Of a DNA stretch of 64,000 bases, positions 46,053 to 56,290 are shown in pieces. A program made the position numbers and the translations under genes. Location: positions 434,001-498,000 of the forward strand of contig NADL03000002.1 in the NCBI GenBank assembly GCA_002205965.3, in the 5' to 3' direction. The notes below the pieces were generated by a model. It worked only from the letters and a program-made list of their open reading frames with translations. It was not told the DNA's origin and did no database searches. Position 1 is the stretch's first letter, and each line of letters begins with the position of its first letter. The stretch is from Kappaphycus alvarezii (Eukaryota; Rhodophyta; Florideophyceae; Gigartinales; Solieriaceae).

Positions 46053-46652
46053 ATGCAAGCGCTCGTACGCCGCACTCTCAATTCCCGCTTATCCAAGCAT
46101 CTACCCCCAGTCCGCATTCTGTCCACCTCCTCCACGCCACGCCCGACCGCCGCGAAATCCATAACGCTCGCGCAATACCTTGGCTACTTTGGCGCGTTAC
46201 CCTTCCTCGCCGGCGGTCTAGCCACCGCCTTAACACAACAGCCCATTCTCGCCACATCCACACAACTGTACGGCGCAACCATCCTCTCCTTTCTCGGCGG
46301 CGTCCATTGGGGCCACGCGTTGCATCATCCGGCACGGATCCACTTTCTCTATGCCGTTACCCCGAGCCTCATAGGTTGTACCGCCGCTTTGTTACACCCC
46401 CCTGAAGGACTCCCCGTGCTGATGGGTGGATTCGCAGCCGCGTGGATGTATGATGAAGCGCGGTTTGCAAAGGAACCACATTCGTTTCAATGGTACCGCA
46501 AGTTGAGACGTCCGTTATCAGTCGCGGCAATTGTGGGTTGTGGCATGGCTTGGAGTGGCGTGAAAAGACGTACCGCTGGAAAGGGGAGGGACGCCTGTTT
46601 GAGAGACAAGGATGCAGTCGTGGTTTCCGTGTCCCCTGCAGAGGAGTTTTAA
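46053..46652 (+). CDS. TMEM69/DUF3429 family mitochondrial membrane protein
   Basis: Intact frame, 199 residues. The N-terminus MQALVRRTLNSRLSKHLPPV RILSTSS is Arg/Ser-rich with few acidic residues, like a mitochondrial presequence. Then follow the DUF3429 hallmarks: LAQYLGYFGALPFLAGGLAT, YGATILSFLGGVHWGHAL (the conserved 'sFlgGvhWG' motif), FLYAVTPSLIGCTAALL, and MGGFAAAWMYDEARF, giving about four to five hydrophobic helices, ending with a polar tail. The ATG at 46053 is preferred over an upstream in-frame ATG at 45882 because only it gives the presequence. Function is unknown in all organisms I know of. Confidence 0.85.
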   Translation: MQALVRRTLNSRLSKHLPPVRILSTSSTPRPTAAKSITLAQYLGYFGALPFLAGGLATALTQQPILATSTQLYGATILSFLGGVHWGHALHHPARIHFLYAVTPSLIGCTAALLHPPEGLPVLMGGFAAAWMYDEARFAKEPHSFQWYRKLRRPLSVAAIVGCGMAWSGVKRRTAGKGRDACLRDKDAVVVSVSPAEEF

Positions 46653-47068
46653 AAAGTCGGCGTGTGGCGGGTGCGATTCCGCGGTTGTAGGGGGGGGGGT
46701 GAGGTATGTGTGGGATGGGGGTGTGCAAAAGGCGCGAGTGTACCAGGTGTGTGTGTGGCGTGTGATGGGTGGGTTGTTGAGGAAAGTGGGACTGTGATCG
46801 GGGGGTTTGCGGCATATCGACGTTTTACTTTTAGCAAGGGTGCCATGCTTTCTCAGTCTAACACTTGTGGTACCTCTACATGTCAATGGAGAGTCTTTAC
46901 ACTGACGGACGCGCTTTGTACACCACATGGGCCATGCAGCACGCGAGTATCTTCCTGTCCCTCCTGTCCCTCGTCACCTCTTCCTCTCGACAACTAGTCT
47001 CTAAATGATTAGTGAGCAAAGCACACATTGCTTTGAGAATGCACACTCATGTCTGCGACACAGTTGAC
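46653..47068. other. intergenic, no feature seen
   Basis: About 415 bp between the convergent TMEM69-like and Tudor-like genes. G-rich at 46680-46760 on +. Confidence 0.4.
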
Positions 47069-47649
47069 TTAATCAATCATCACAGACTTGGACAGCGGCG
47101 CATTCCTCCTTGCAGTCCTAGTGGTCCTCTTTGTAATAACCCTGACCGGGGCCTCGCGCTTCTGGGCCGGCGGCGGCACCGGGTGTTCATGCTGTTCCTC
47201 CGTCTCCTCCTGCATACACGGGCTTTCAGTGACGAAATCCCAACCGCCGCCCTTTAAATTATCTGTGGTATGCTCATCGATGTAGGCAATCTTGAGTCGA
47301 TCTCCCTTGTGAGAATAATCATAAATCATGCCGCGGTACTTTTTGCCATCACTGGGATACTCAAACTCGATAATGGCGCCATCGAGGACTGTATCGCCAC
47401 TCAAGGTGCGCTTTTTCGGGCCAAAACCCAACGGCGATCTCTCAAACGAGTGATCTCAATGGCATCATCGGCACGGTATACCAACTTGTACTCATCGGGC
47501 AAGGGATAGTAACACACGATGATGGCTTCGTACCACACGCCATCGTCCCAGCAAAGCAGAATTTCACGCCCCTCCAACTGGGATCCGGGGCAATTCTCGG
47601 GCTGGATGTAAACAGAGGCTAGGGAATCGGACTCTGTGAACGGACCCAT
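47069..47649 (-). CDS. double Tudor-like domain protein
   Basis: From the ATG at 47649 (MGPFTESDSLASVYIQPENC) the frame gives a first Tudor-like barrel: LEGREILLCWDDGVWYEAII then YYPLPDEYKLVYRADDAIEI TRL. After a frame change at ccc 47427-47429 (+), one base short, a second follows: DGAIIEFEYPSDGKKYRGMI YDY then KGDRLKIAYIDEHTTDNL. The tail is basic and contains KREAPVRVITKRTTRTARRN. The pattern 'G..i...w.dg.wY.a.i..y.....y.l.Y.dD' is that of Tudor/Agenet-type readers of methylated Lys/Arg. Aromatic cage residues are present (W, Y, Y) but the ligand is unknown. About 193 residues. Confidence 0.6.
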
Positions 47650-47989
47650 GGTTGCGGTTGCGTGAGTGGAACCGTGTGTGGAGGTGGAATGGTGGTCGTG
47701 GATGGTGTGGTGAAGGGAAAGGGCGGGTGTGGCTGATGGCCGGGACCGTGCCGGGCTGGGGACTCCGGCTGTGCAAAGACGCATTTAAGCAAAACAAGAC
47801 GGCGAATGGGGATGTGCGGCAGAAAGTTTGGAAATGGGATACCTTGAGTCAGCGGTGAGCGTCGGGATCCCAAGTCGGTCGACGCCAAGCGACGTGTTTA
47901 TCAATCTCTAGCTAGCTAGCTGCAGAGATGTCTTCCGTTGCGAACAGCAAAGCAAAATCTCTCTTCTGTACAGTAGCTGGCATTCGGCC

Positions 47990-48135
47990 CGATTATTCGC
48001 AGTGTACGCATCATTGTACTGTACAGTACAGTACGTTGCTGTGGTACAGCTGTACAGAGCTGTACAGAGCTGTACGGTGCATTGCGGTAAAATTATACAA
48101 TTCAGTACAGTACAGTACAGTACAGTACAGTACAA
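47990..48135. repeat. longest CAGTA array, with gctgtacaga repeats
   Basis: tactgtacagtacagtac at 48016-48033, three direct gctgtacaga-type units at 48045-48075, and (CAGTA)6-7 at 48102-48133. Orientation switches make the whole block self-complementary. Confidence 0.85.
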
Positions 48136-48254
48136 TACGAAACAGGCGGGGAAAGAACACATCTCTCGCGATATCCAGAAAGTTCTGACGAGCCAGCTCG
48201 AGTCTAATAGTACACGTGCCCTCCAACGCAAGGCGACGCTCTCCACCGCACCAC

Positions 48255-48292
48255 TACGGTACTACGGTACTGTACTGTACAGTAAACCACTG
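48255..48292. repeat. CAGTA/TACTG array
   Basis: ctacggtactacggtactgtactgtacagtaaac: variant TACGG units pass into perfect TACTG units and a palindromic core. Confidence 0.7.
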
Positions 48293-48299
48293 GACGACG

Positions 48300-51200
48300 A
48301 CGGTAAGACTTTGTCAATGAAAAACGATACGAAAACACAAGATTATGCAGTACAGTACTCACTCTTTTGTGCAAACGCCCCGGGTGGACAAGTTTCACCG
48401 CTTCCTGGCAGACCCCCCGTTTTTGGGGCCACAAAAGACCCATCATGCTTGCCCGGTTTCTTCAGTGGTTTCCCCGACACTCGCGCCGCTCTGCAATTGC
48501 TCGTGCGGTTCTGGATCCCACATGTCCAAACTTTACGCTCACTTTTACTTTGCGTCGTCAACAAATTACCTGTACGCCACTAAAGGCAGCATCCATACTT
48601 GTACCCAGAGGACGCCCCTGGAAGGATGAACAGGGCACGAGGTCTCGTAACACCGGCTCAATCATGGACAACAGACGCTTGGTCCGCCTCTGACGCTCTG
48701 CTCGAAAACGCTCGACATGATCCTGTTCTGCCATGGAACGTGCAGTGGCGAGGGGCTAGACTCTGCGGCGAGGAGACCACCCGCACGGGACGGACGATTG
48801 CCACAGGCGAGATTCCGAACAAGAACCGTCACAGCTGATAGTCTGACGAATCCCGCCCACACAGACAGCGGCAACCTAGCTAGCGCCAGCATCTGTCGCT
48901 CCCACCATGCTCCGACCCGATTGGCCCCTATTCCCTGCGCGCAAACTACCGCGCGTAACCACGCCAGGCTCCACTTGCACCGCCGACTATAACGCGCACA
49001 TTGGTCGCAATACGATATTCACTACTACAGTACTGCCCTGGCTCGTTCTCTATGACTCCTTTTCCCCCATTCATTCGTCGTACCCCAAACTCTGCCGTCT
49101 GAAAGTTTCCGCGTTTCCTCGCAGTTCCGTCGTTCTGGCATACGAGCGACGTCTGATACTGCAATGCTTTCCTCATTGGTTTTCCCGCCGCCCGCGCCGT
49201 TTCACTATTGATCTCTTCCCTCTCGTATCTGTGCCGCCTGATCCACTGCACCGCCTCCTCTGCCAAGTTACGTTGTATCATCACAGCCTTGTGCTATTGC
49301 TTTTCCACCGCCGTCGTCGCCTCGATATCGGTTAATGTCCGTTCTTGTAATCTGCTGGGCAGTCGCCAGCCCGACTACCCAACCGGAATAAAAGCAAGTT
49401 TCTGCATTCACTTCATCTGGCGTCCACGCTATGCTTCCTCAGGCCCGTCTCCGATCCGCCCAGTCTTACAGACATTCCTGCCTTAATTTCATGGCCTAAA
49501 TGACACTGCTCTTGCGGATCTCCTCAGTCCTCTTCTTTTAACAACTGACATGTGTCTGTGTTCAACTGTTGGCGAGCGGCCGTTTCTCTTACTCCGCGAG
49601 ATCGCTGTCATAAAGGACTCACATGCACGGTTGTAGACCACATCAAGTGGCTCAGTTCCTTCCTGACTCGCAACCTCGCGGTCAACAAGTGCAGGTAATA
49701 AAGGCGCTTCAAATTTTCATGCCTATGAGGCTCCAAACCCAGACCTCTGAGCATATCCCGCATCGCATGTCAGTAGCTACGGAATACAACTACCATACGG
49801 TTTCCTCAATCCCGGGCTTTTTGGGGTGGAAGCTCCGTGGGTACCTCCTCTGCACAAAAGTTTGATCAGCGATACCATCGGCGGCATTCGCTGCTGCAAC
49901 TTCGAACCTGTCATAGAACGGGTGCCAAACTTATGCTACCATTAGCGGTTTTTTCCCAGGCACAGCGCCAAACGCAAGGGAAAAGGTCGACATAGCACCT
50001 CAGCCGGGCATAAATTGCCATCCTAGAATTGCCGCGGGGGTTCGCAGAAAATTTTCGGGCGCGCAGTCTTGCTGATGGAACCTGCGACGTATGCGTAGGT
50101 TGTTTCGCCCACCGTTGACAGCAAACTCATAATATGTGAGTGCCTGGTCGCCACATCGGGCATAGCTCTCTGACGCTAGGCGCGAATCCCTGCGGGCGCG
50201 GGTTCACCACAAACGCGGGGCTCTCGCCGGTGTTGCAACATTATGCGGCAAGTGCGAGAGGCGAAGGGAGTGTGGGCCACGGGATGTAGCCGGAGTTGAG
50301 GCAGCATTCCTCCTGGCACCGTGTCGTCCGGTATGTGTTGTAACTCTATCATCAATTCTGCAGATTGAACATGCGGCAACGTCAGAGAAGACGCGCCATT
50401 GATGTTTCTGGGTCAGGTCAGAGTGTGTCATGGCGGGCAGCTTTGCAACAACCAAGACAGGTTTTCGTGTTGCCTCGGCTGTCGTAGTGTAGCGGCTGGG
50501 TAGGGGGGGGGTGCCATGAAGCACAAATTGGCGCGACGATTACGTGCAGCGATAGCGGCGAATGCGGATCGTGGCGCAGTAAATCAGCTTGACCACGAGG
50601 AAGCATTATCGCCCTTGTTTGGGTAGCTCTGTGATTCGAGCAGTACCTCTCGGAACAGAGTGGTGATGGCTTTTAGAGCAGCATATGCGTCGCATACCGC
50701 GCCGCGTGAAATTCCCAGGGTATCTCAAAGCAAGGTACCACCTACCGCACTCTTCTCAGGAGGTTTGAGGTGGCGCTGGGTTTACAGAGTATATCGGATG
50801 GTTTGTGTCCCCGGTGAAGATTCCAACATGAGAATGGTTGTACCAAGGGTGTAGATCGGGTTGACATCGGGAATCGGTTTCGCCAAGAGCTCGCAGCAGG
50901 GCGGCGATATCCGGTTACATTTCGGTGGTGAAAAGCAGGGCAGGGTGGGACGGGAGGCATGGAATGGGGCTTCTTTTCGGTGTGTGACGTTGGTGGAACG
51001 AGGGCGAGGTGGAGGTCGCGTGCCTTGGCGAAGCAGTAGAGGATTGTGGAAAGGGATTTGTTCGATGTGTGGTTTCCACGTTTGAGCCGTCGTCGCTTCA
51101 AAAGCAGGTGTAGTTGCAGTTTAACAGAGTGCGAGTGCTGTCCGCAGTGATTACTATACTGCGCGGATTCCAGTTGGGGTTTTCCAGAGGGACAAAGTGA

Positions 51201-51835
51201 AAGCGTGGGATTGGAAGAACACGGAATGGAACATACGGATGGGCGGTCTGGAAATCTGCTGGAGTCATTGACAATGGGACACGCAAAGAGGTCGTTGCAT
51301 CTTCTGACTGCCTCCAACGTCAATACCGACCCGACTGAATGAATGCGGCGCGGAACGCTGTGAGTAAAACGGGCAGTCTCTGTAAATAAAAATGACTAGA
51401 TTCGATGATTTCCAGGTCGCCTTGAGGCATTTAGTAGTGCACCTCTATCTGAAGTTCTGAGCGCTTGAGTCCAAACCAACACGACACAAGGGCGCTATGA
51501 ATGTTTGGCATTACTTGAAGATGCGAAATCGGTACAAGTTTCCTGTTTACTTTTCGGCACTTCTCCTCGACGGCACCGTAAACCATTGCGCCAAGCGGAC
51601 TTGACAAACAAACAAAACGTCATACAATTTTCACAAGTCATCCCTCTTTCCAACACACTCACCTTTACGAAACCGGCATCTGCCACCTCTCCTCACGGCA
51701 GCAAGCGCAAACTCCCACAAGCAGCACTATCTCGCCCCCCCAAACCCAATCCATCTCTTATCGCCTCTCACCAAAATACCGAGGACATCGTTGTGGCGCT
51801 AATGATTTACTTACAGCACAGCAGCCTCGCTTAAT
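48300..51835. other. 3.5 kb without a recognisable gene
   Basis: Base composition is near that of the gene clusters and there are many 60-190 codon ORFs on both strands (for example 48367-48693 +, 48907-49335 +, 50742-51323 -). They overlap one another and none shows a known motif, membrane pattern or neat frame joining. It may hold rapidly evolving genes with frame errors, or decayed transposons. I see no RNA gene or structured repeat. Confidence 0.4.
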
Positions 51836-52150
51836 AAGTCACCTACCAACTCAGGTACAAGATACGACCCAATGTCCACTTTCTTATGCACAAAACCCAC
51901 CTGCTGTCTCATTTCGCATTTGCGCCACATTGTTTACGTCCACACTTGTCACTTTGCCCAAAACGCTGCCTTCACTATCAAACGAATCAATTCTCCATTC
52001 TAAACCCAGCTTACCGTTAGGCTCCGTACATGCAGTAGTTAACTGGCCTCACTTGAGGTCCACAAATCCTGCTCTCAAACGGCCATTACCATTGTTGCTC
52101 CTTGCCTACCCACCCAAATCCCCTCTTCATCTAGCCGTCATTCCCCAATC
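51780..52150 (-). CDS. coding-like segment, unknown, possible intron donor
   Basis: Minus reading from about 52070: GQLTTACTEPNGKLGLEWRI, DSFDSEGSVLGKVTSVDVNN, VAQMRNETAGGF, then one base shift to VHKKVDIGSYLVPELVGDLL SEAAVL, which ends at a perfect donor-like gtaagt (51823-51828). The pattern 'EG.vlGKVt.Vd ... yLVPelv.dl' is loosely like a PRC-barrel (RimM-type) domain, but I would not name it. It lies just downstream of akirin on the same strand. Confidence 0.35.
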
Positions 52151-52171
52151 CCAACATTTCCTAATAGTCCG

Positions 52172-52751
52172 TTAGCTCAGATACGCCAAATCCTTGCCCC
52201 TGAGCTGACGGGCGACATAATCCTCGTTGAACTTTGTAAAATCGCGAAACTGCTCAGCAAGCCTCTCATGCAAAACCTTGGCAAACTCCTCACTCAACTT
52301 TTGCTCACGCTCCGCCAAAACCGAAGCAATAATCTCCCTCAAATCACCCACGGTGAAAACCTTATCCTTCTCACCAATGACGCCACCGGCCATCTTCTCC
52401 ACAACACGCCTAAGTCGACGCGGGACATGACGGGACAAGGCAGCAATCTCCTCCGGCGAAAGACGTTGAGCCGGAGGTTGCGGCGTAGTTGGACCCGCAG
52501 AGGGGAACCAGGCGTGGACGACTGCTGCGGAATGCCAATTAAACGGTGCGGGTTTGGGCCTGTTTGTTGTTGGCAGTTGCCATACGAAGTGAGGGTGTGG
52601 TAGACGACGCGGGTGTGCAACGGCCCCGCTTTAACGGGGGAGGACGAATCACAAAACGGGCAGGGGAGCATGACTGATGAGGATGAGGGAGGTCCACATT
52701 CATTTCGTCGAAACCACGCTTGCGCGGCTTGAGTGTTGCAACACCGGACAT
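52172..52751 (-). CDS. akirin-family nuclear protein
   Basis: Akirins are small nuclear proteins that bridge transcription factors and chromatin remodellers and, in animals, bind the proteasome for nuclear import. The start MSGVATLKPRKRGFDEMNVD then RFVIRPPPLKRGRC is the akirin-like N-terminus with a KRGR basic motif. After a frame change near 52540 come QRLSPEEIAALSRHVPRRLR, then VFTVGDLREIIASVLAEREQ and KLSEEFAKVLHERLAEQFRD, and the terminal FTKFNEDYVARQLRGKDLAY LS. The 'F.....i....l.ERE...reEy..vL...LaEQ...F.kF..D....' block and the S-terminus after a Tyr are diagnostic. Size is about 190 residues, the family norm. Confidence 0.8.
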
Positions 52752-54207
52752 GTTGAAGAAAAAAGACGGATGAACCGGGTGGGGTGCAGGGTTAGGGTTG
52801 GAGGGTGGTGGAGGGCGGGCAAGTATGTGTCAGAGGGAGGAAGAGAAAGGCTTGTGGATAGGCCTGGAGGGTGTGGATGATAGGAACGACTTGAGTGATG
52901 GTGTGGCTTGTATGTGGAGATTATGACGGCTTTTAGGCGTCAGTTGACAAGGTCTTCACAATGGATTGCGTATGTATGTAGACCCAGTCGGGCGACAAAC
53001 GACAAAAATGGCCGACGGTGAAGGCAGGACTGGCAATCCCGTTACGCACCAAAGTGGAGCAATGGTACAATATGAACGTGAACAAGACCGACGAGGAGGG
53101 TGGTTTGTGTCGTTGAGAAAGGGCGGGCAAGGGTGAATGCAAAGGAGGGGGACGGGGATGGGCGGGTAGGCAAGGAGGTAGGTAGGTAGGTAGGGGGGAA
53201 CGAGGAGGGTCTAGAAAGAAAATGGGTTCGGTGAGAACGGATGATACAAACGTCGCGGTTCAAGCTGTGGGTTGGTCAGTCGGGTGGGTGCTGGTACAAG
53301 TGGTGGGCAAAATCGAGCGGAGAGTCGTGCTTACTTGACTTGTAGGCGTACAAATTGGTTTTATTTGGCTGGTTTAAACCAAAGTTTCATTTTCGAATTT
53401 TTTTTTCCAATATTTTTTCCTTTTTGTTTTTTTTTCTTGGCTTTCAAATATGGGTGGCAATATGTTCACATTACAGTATTTCTTGTCCGTTCGCAAGTTT
53501 TTCTGTAAGCAATTTGCTGGAAGAGCGGTACGGCGGTCAAACAGAACAGTAGAGTACTGTACTGTATGTACAGTATGGGCAAACCGTGCGGTCCAAACGG
53601 TCTGAAAATATCGCGGCCCGCCTAGAGTGTAGGCACTGCAGACACACCTCGTTGCTGGGTAATAAGTAACGACAGTTTCACTTGTGGAATTATCCCGCCG
53701 CCCTGCATTTTCACTGGATTGCTGAAATTCCGGCCACTCAGACAAGAGTCATTCGATGGTGGGCCGCTATGGAGAAAAGACACCAAAGGGCAGCGCTGGA
53801 ACCACACTCACAATCGACGCCGACGCGAGTAGTATGCACAAATGACTGGCATCCCGATCCCACAAGTATGTTAGGCACGTCCAGTTGCCCTCCCACCTCA
53901 CAACGTATGTTTGTCTTACCGGACCTCACACCATCGTCACCAGCTTCATCCCTGCCTTATGTATGCATGCCCACATGCGCAGCAATAATACTCGAAAAGA
54001 TCTAATATCCCATTCGCACTCCCTGGCTGCACGAATCGCGCGGCCCTTTCGGTGACCCATACTATGCCTGCAGGTCTAGTCCATCACGTGCATTTGCTTC
54101 CCCCTTTTAACGACGCCCGACACTCTGCGCAACCTATGGGACACCAAGCGCCTGCAATTCTCCTCTCCGACCCGACCGACTGTGACGACGCTAGGTCGTC
54201 CATTCGT
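52752..54207. other. intergenic, no recognised gene
   Basis: Contains a (GGTA)n tract at 53177-53193, a T-rich stretch at 53399-53440 and a CAGTA array at 53553-53578. The ORFs present overlap in frames without motifs. Confidence 0.4.
53553..53578. repeat. TACTG/CAGTA array
   Basis: gagtactgtactgtatgtacagtatg: both orientations, palindromic centre. Confidence 0.65.
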
Positions 54208-54263
54208 GACTGCACGTTGGCCGAGAGTTGAATTAAAAAAAAACTCACGGCCAACGTGCAGTC
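54208..54263. repeat. long near-perfect hairpin, 16 + 5 bp stem
   Basis: gactgcacgttggccg (54208-54223) pairs perfectly with cggccaacgtgcagtc (54248-54263). After one A.A mismatch, gagtt pairs with aactc. The loop is A-rich (gaattaaaaaaa). No open frame or known element accounts for it. Confidence 0.9.
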
Positions 54264-55060
54264 AATCCGTTCCAATGATCACGTTCCATCTTGCTGCAAT
54301 TGATTCTCGTGAATCAAACTGCAAACTGGAAATGTATGCCTCGCAGCAACGCTGCGAATAGGCATCGGATTTCGCGTCACACGGTGGACCGACATTCGTG
54401 GTGTTACCATGAATAATCCACCATTCCTCATGATGAGTGACCGCATGTACCGGAGCTGCCACACGACCAAATGCCAGTGGCGGGAATGCACTTTCCTTCC
54501 AGAGTGGACACTTGCTGCTCAGGCGGCGACGATTCGGGCTACGTACAGTACCAGCGCTTGCGCTTGCGCTGAGCACACCGTTTATCACCAAGCCAACGTC
54601 CGTGCCTGTCACGGCTTCATCATTCTGTCAAAGATTCTGTCAAAGACAGTATGCAGATCGCGTGTGGTTTCTGACGACAATCACCATCTCTACAGGTCAA
54701 GGAACCAAAGACAACCTGAGCAGGTGATCCGTAGGTTCCCCCCCGGGTAGCAACGTCCTTTACGCTACAGATTCCCTACCGTATCAGGTCCTTTCAACAC
54801 ACTCTTGCGAATCTAATCCGCGTCGCTCCTTGGAACCGTTATTCATATCCTCGCTTTATTTTCCAACACCACGATCTGCCAAAAGTAGAGCCCCTACACA
54901 GCGTGCTGACACGTACACCACAATGTTGATAATTTGAGTCTTTCCATACTAACAAAGATAACTCATCCCCTAATGATTGACGACCAAGGACGGTCAGACA
55001 GAGGCTGGTCAGTGAGACGAGGGATTTTACTGACAATCGAGCACAAGCTCAATACACACC
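54264..55060. other. no recognised gene
   Basis: About 800 bp between the hairpin and RPL13a. Several overlapping ORFs of about 100 codons without motifs. A short direct repeat, attctgtcaaag x2, lies at 54622-54645. Confidence 0.4.
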
Positions 55061-55652
55061 CTAATAACCAGCAGGTTCAAGCACGGCCTTCTCCGCAGAC
55101 CAGTCCACCGATTCTACCGCCTCCTGGGTCATCCTGACCAAAGCCTTCTTCTTCTCATACTGAGCAGCACTCTCCACCTTACGTTGCTCCTCCATCTTTC
55201 GAATCAACGGACCATACTTCCACCCCATCTCTCCGGCCATCCTTCCAACGTTTGTGTACTTTGAACTCGGGCGCAAATGAGTTATACGCAACGCATCCGG
55301 CACAACCATTCTCTTCGTCCTCGCATAAATCGGGGAATCCCTTCAAACGCCTTAAATCGCGACATGGCTTCCTCACCCCGCTTCGTCTTACGTGGCAACA
55401 TACCACGAACCGCCGAGCAAAATCATGCGCGGAGCACGGTGATGGAAGGGACCCCATTTCGGGTTTGTGTTGGTTCGCTTGCGCAGGTAGTTTTGGAAAT
55501 TCTTGCGATTGCGGTGGCGGGTACCGGATATGTCAATATCCTCGCATCGAACGACCACGATCTTTTGACCATTCAATAGCTCTCGCGCAATGACTGAGGC
55601 TAGGCGGCCGAGAAGATGGCCTTTTCCCGATAACTACGGTGTCTTGAAACAT
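55061..55652 (-). CDS. RPL13A: 60S ribosomal protein L13a (uL13)
   Basis: uL13 is a core protein of the large ribosomal subunit. The ATG at 55652 gives MFQDTVVIGK, then GHLLGRLASVIARELLNGQK, IVVVRCEDIDISGT, NFQNYLRKRTNTNPKWGPFH, AVRGMLPRKTKRGEEAMSRF, KRMVVPDALRITHLRPSSKY, GRMAGEMGWKYGPLIRKMEE and a Lys/Glu-rich C-terminus ending EPAGY and TAG 55063-55061. Length about 196 residues, as in yeast and plants. Three frame changes fall in homopolymers on the + strand: tttt 55622-55625, aaaa 55419-55422 and gggg 55332-55335. No intron is needed. Everything between the breaks is highly conserved, so a living gene with sequence errors is likelier than a pseudogene. Confidence 0.88.
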
Positions 55653-56290
55653 ACTGCCGTTGCAAGCTCGTGACAGCTGGGTTTGGGTCGTTAGCTGGAC
55701 ATGAAATGAGGACAAGGAACGAGTTGGAGTGTTAGGGATGATGGGGTTGATGCGAGCTTTGGGGAGAAGGGGAACGGCGTGTTTGCTTACCTTTGTTCAC
55801 GTAGAGCAAGCAAGGATTTGATGTGGAGGCGTCAGTAAGCGCTAGTGGATCAAGAATGTGAAGGCGGTGGCTTGAGAGTCATAAGGCATCAACTGCTGCT
55901 CGTATGGACCACGGGTCATCGACGGCGTTCATACCGCACCTCGCCGGCGACCGCTCTTACAGAAGGGCTTACATAAGAAATAGATCTAGTTTCTATTCCT
56001 TGGCTTCTAAATCCATTTTAATCGGCATATGATCGGCTCTAGGTTTGAAATACGCAAGTATATTTTAGAGTCGAAATTTGGATCCAGGACAAATTGTACA
56101 GGTGCACAGCACCTGCACTTTCTCGAAAAGGAAGAAAATTGTACAGGTGCACAGCACCTGCACTTTCTCGAAAAGGAAGAAAAATCGGGGTATTTTAATG
56201 ATTGAAAAGTAGGTTAGCCTGTGTTGCAATTTATTCCTTTTATAGTTTACTCAAATTTTCCTGATATCAGAGGTTGAGCAAGTCGAAAGA
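55653..56290. other. upstream of RPL13a, no gene
   Basis: Contains the RPL13a promoter region and, at 56091-56180, the 45-bp tandem duplication. AT-rich from 55980. Confidence 0.5.
56091..56180. repeat. perfect 45-bp tandem duplication containing a hairpin
   Basis: Two identical 45-bp units. Each holds caggtgc-aca-gcacctg, a perfect 7-bp stem with a 3-nt loop. Confidence 0.92.

Noticed and set aside
47990-48135. CRISPR array
   Set aside because: Repeat units are 5 bp with no spacers, and the genome is eukaryotic.
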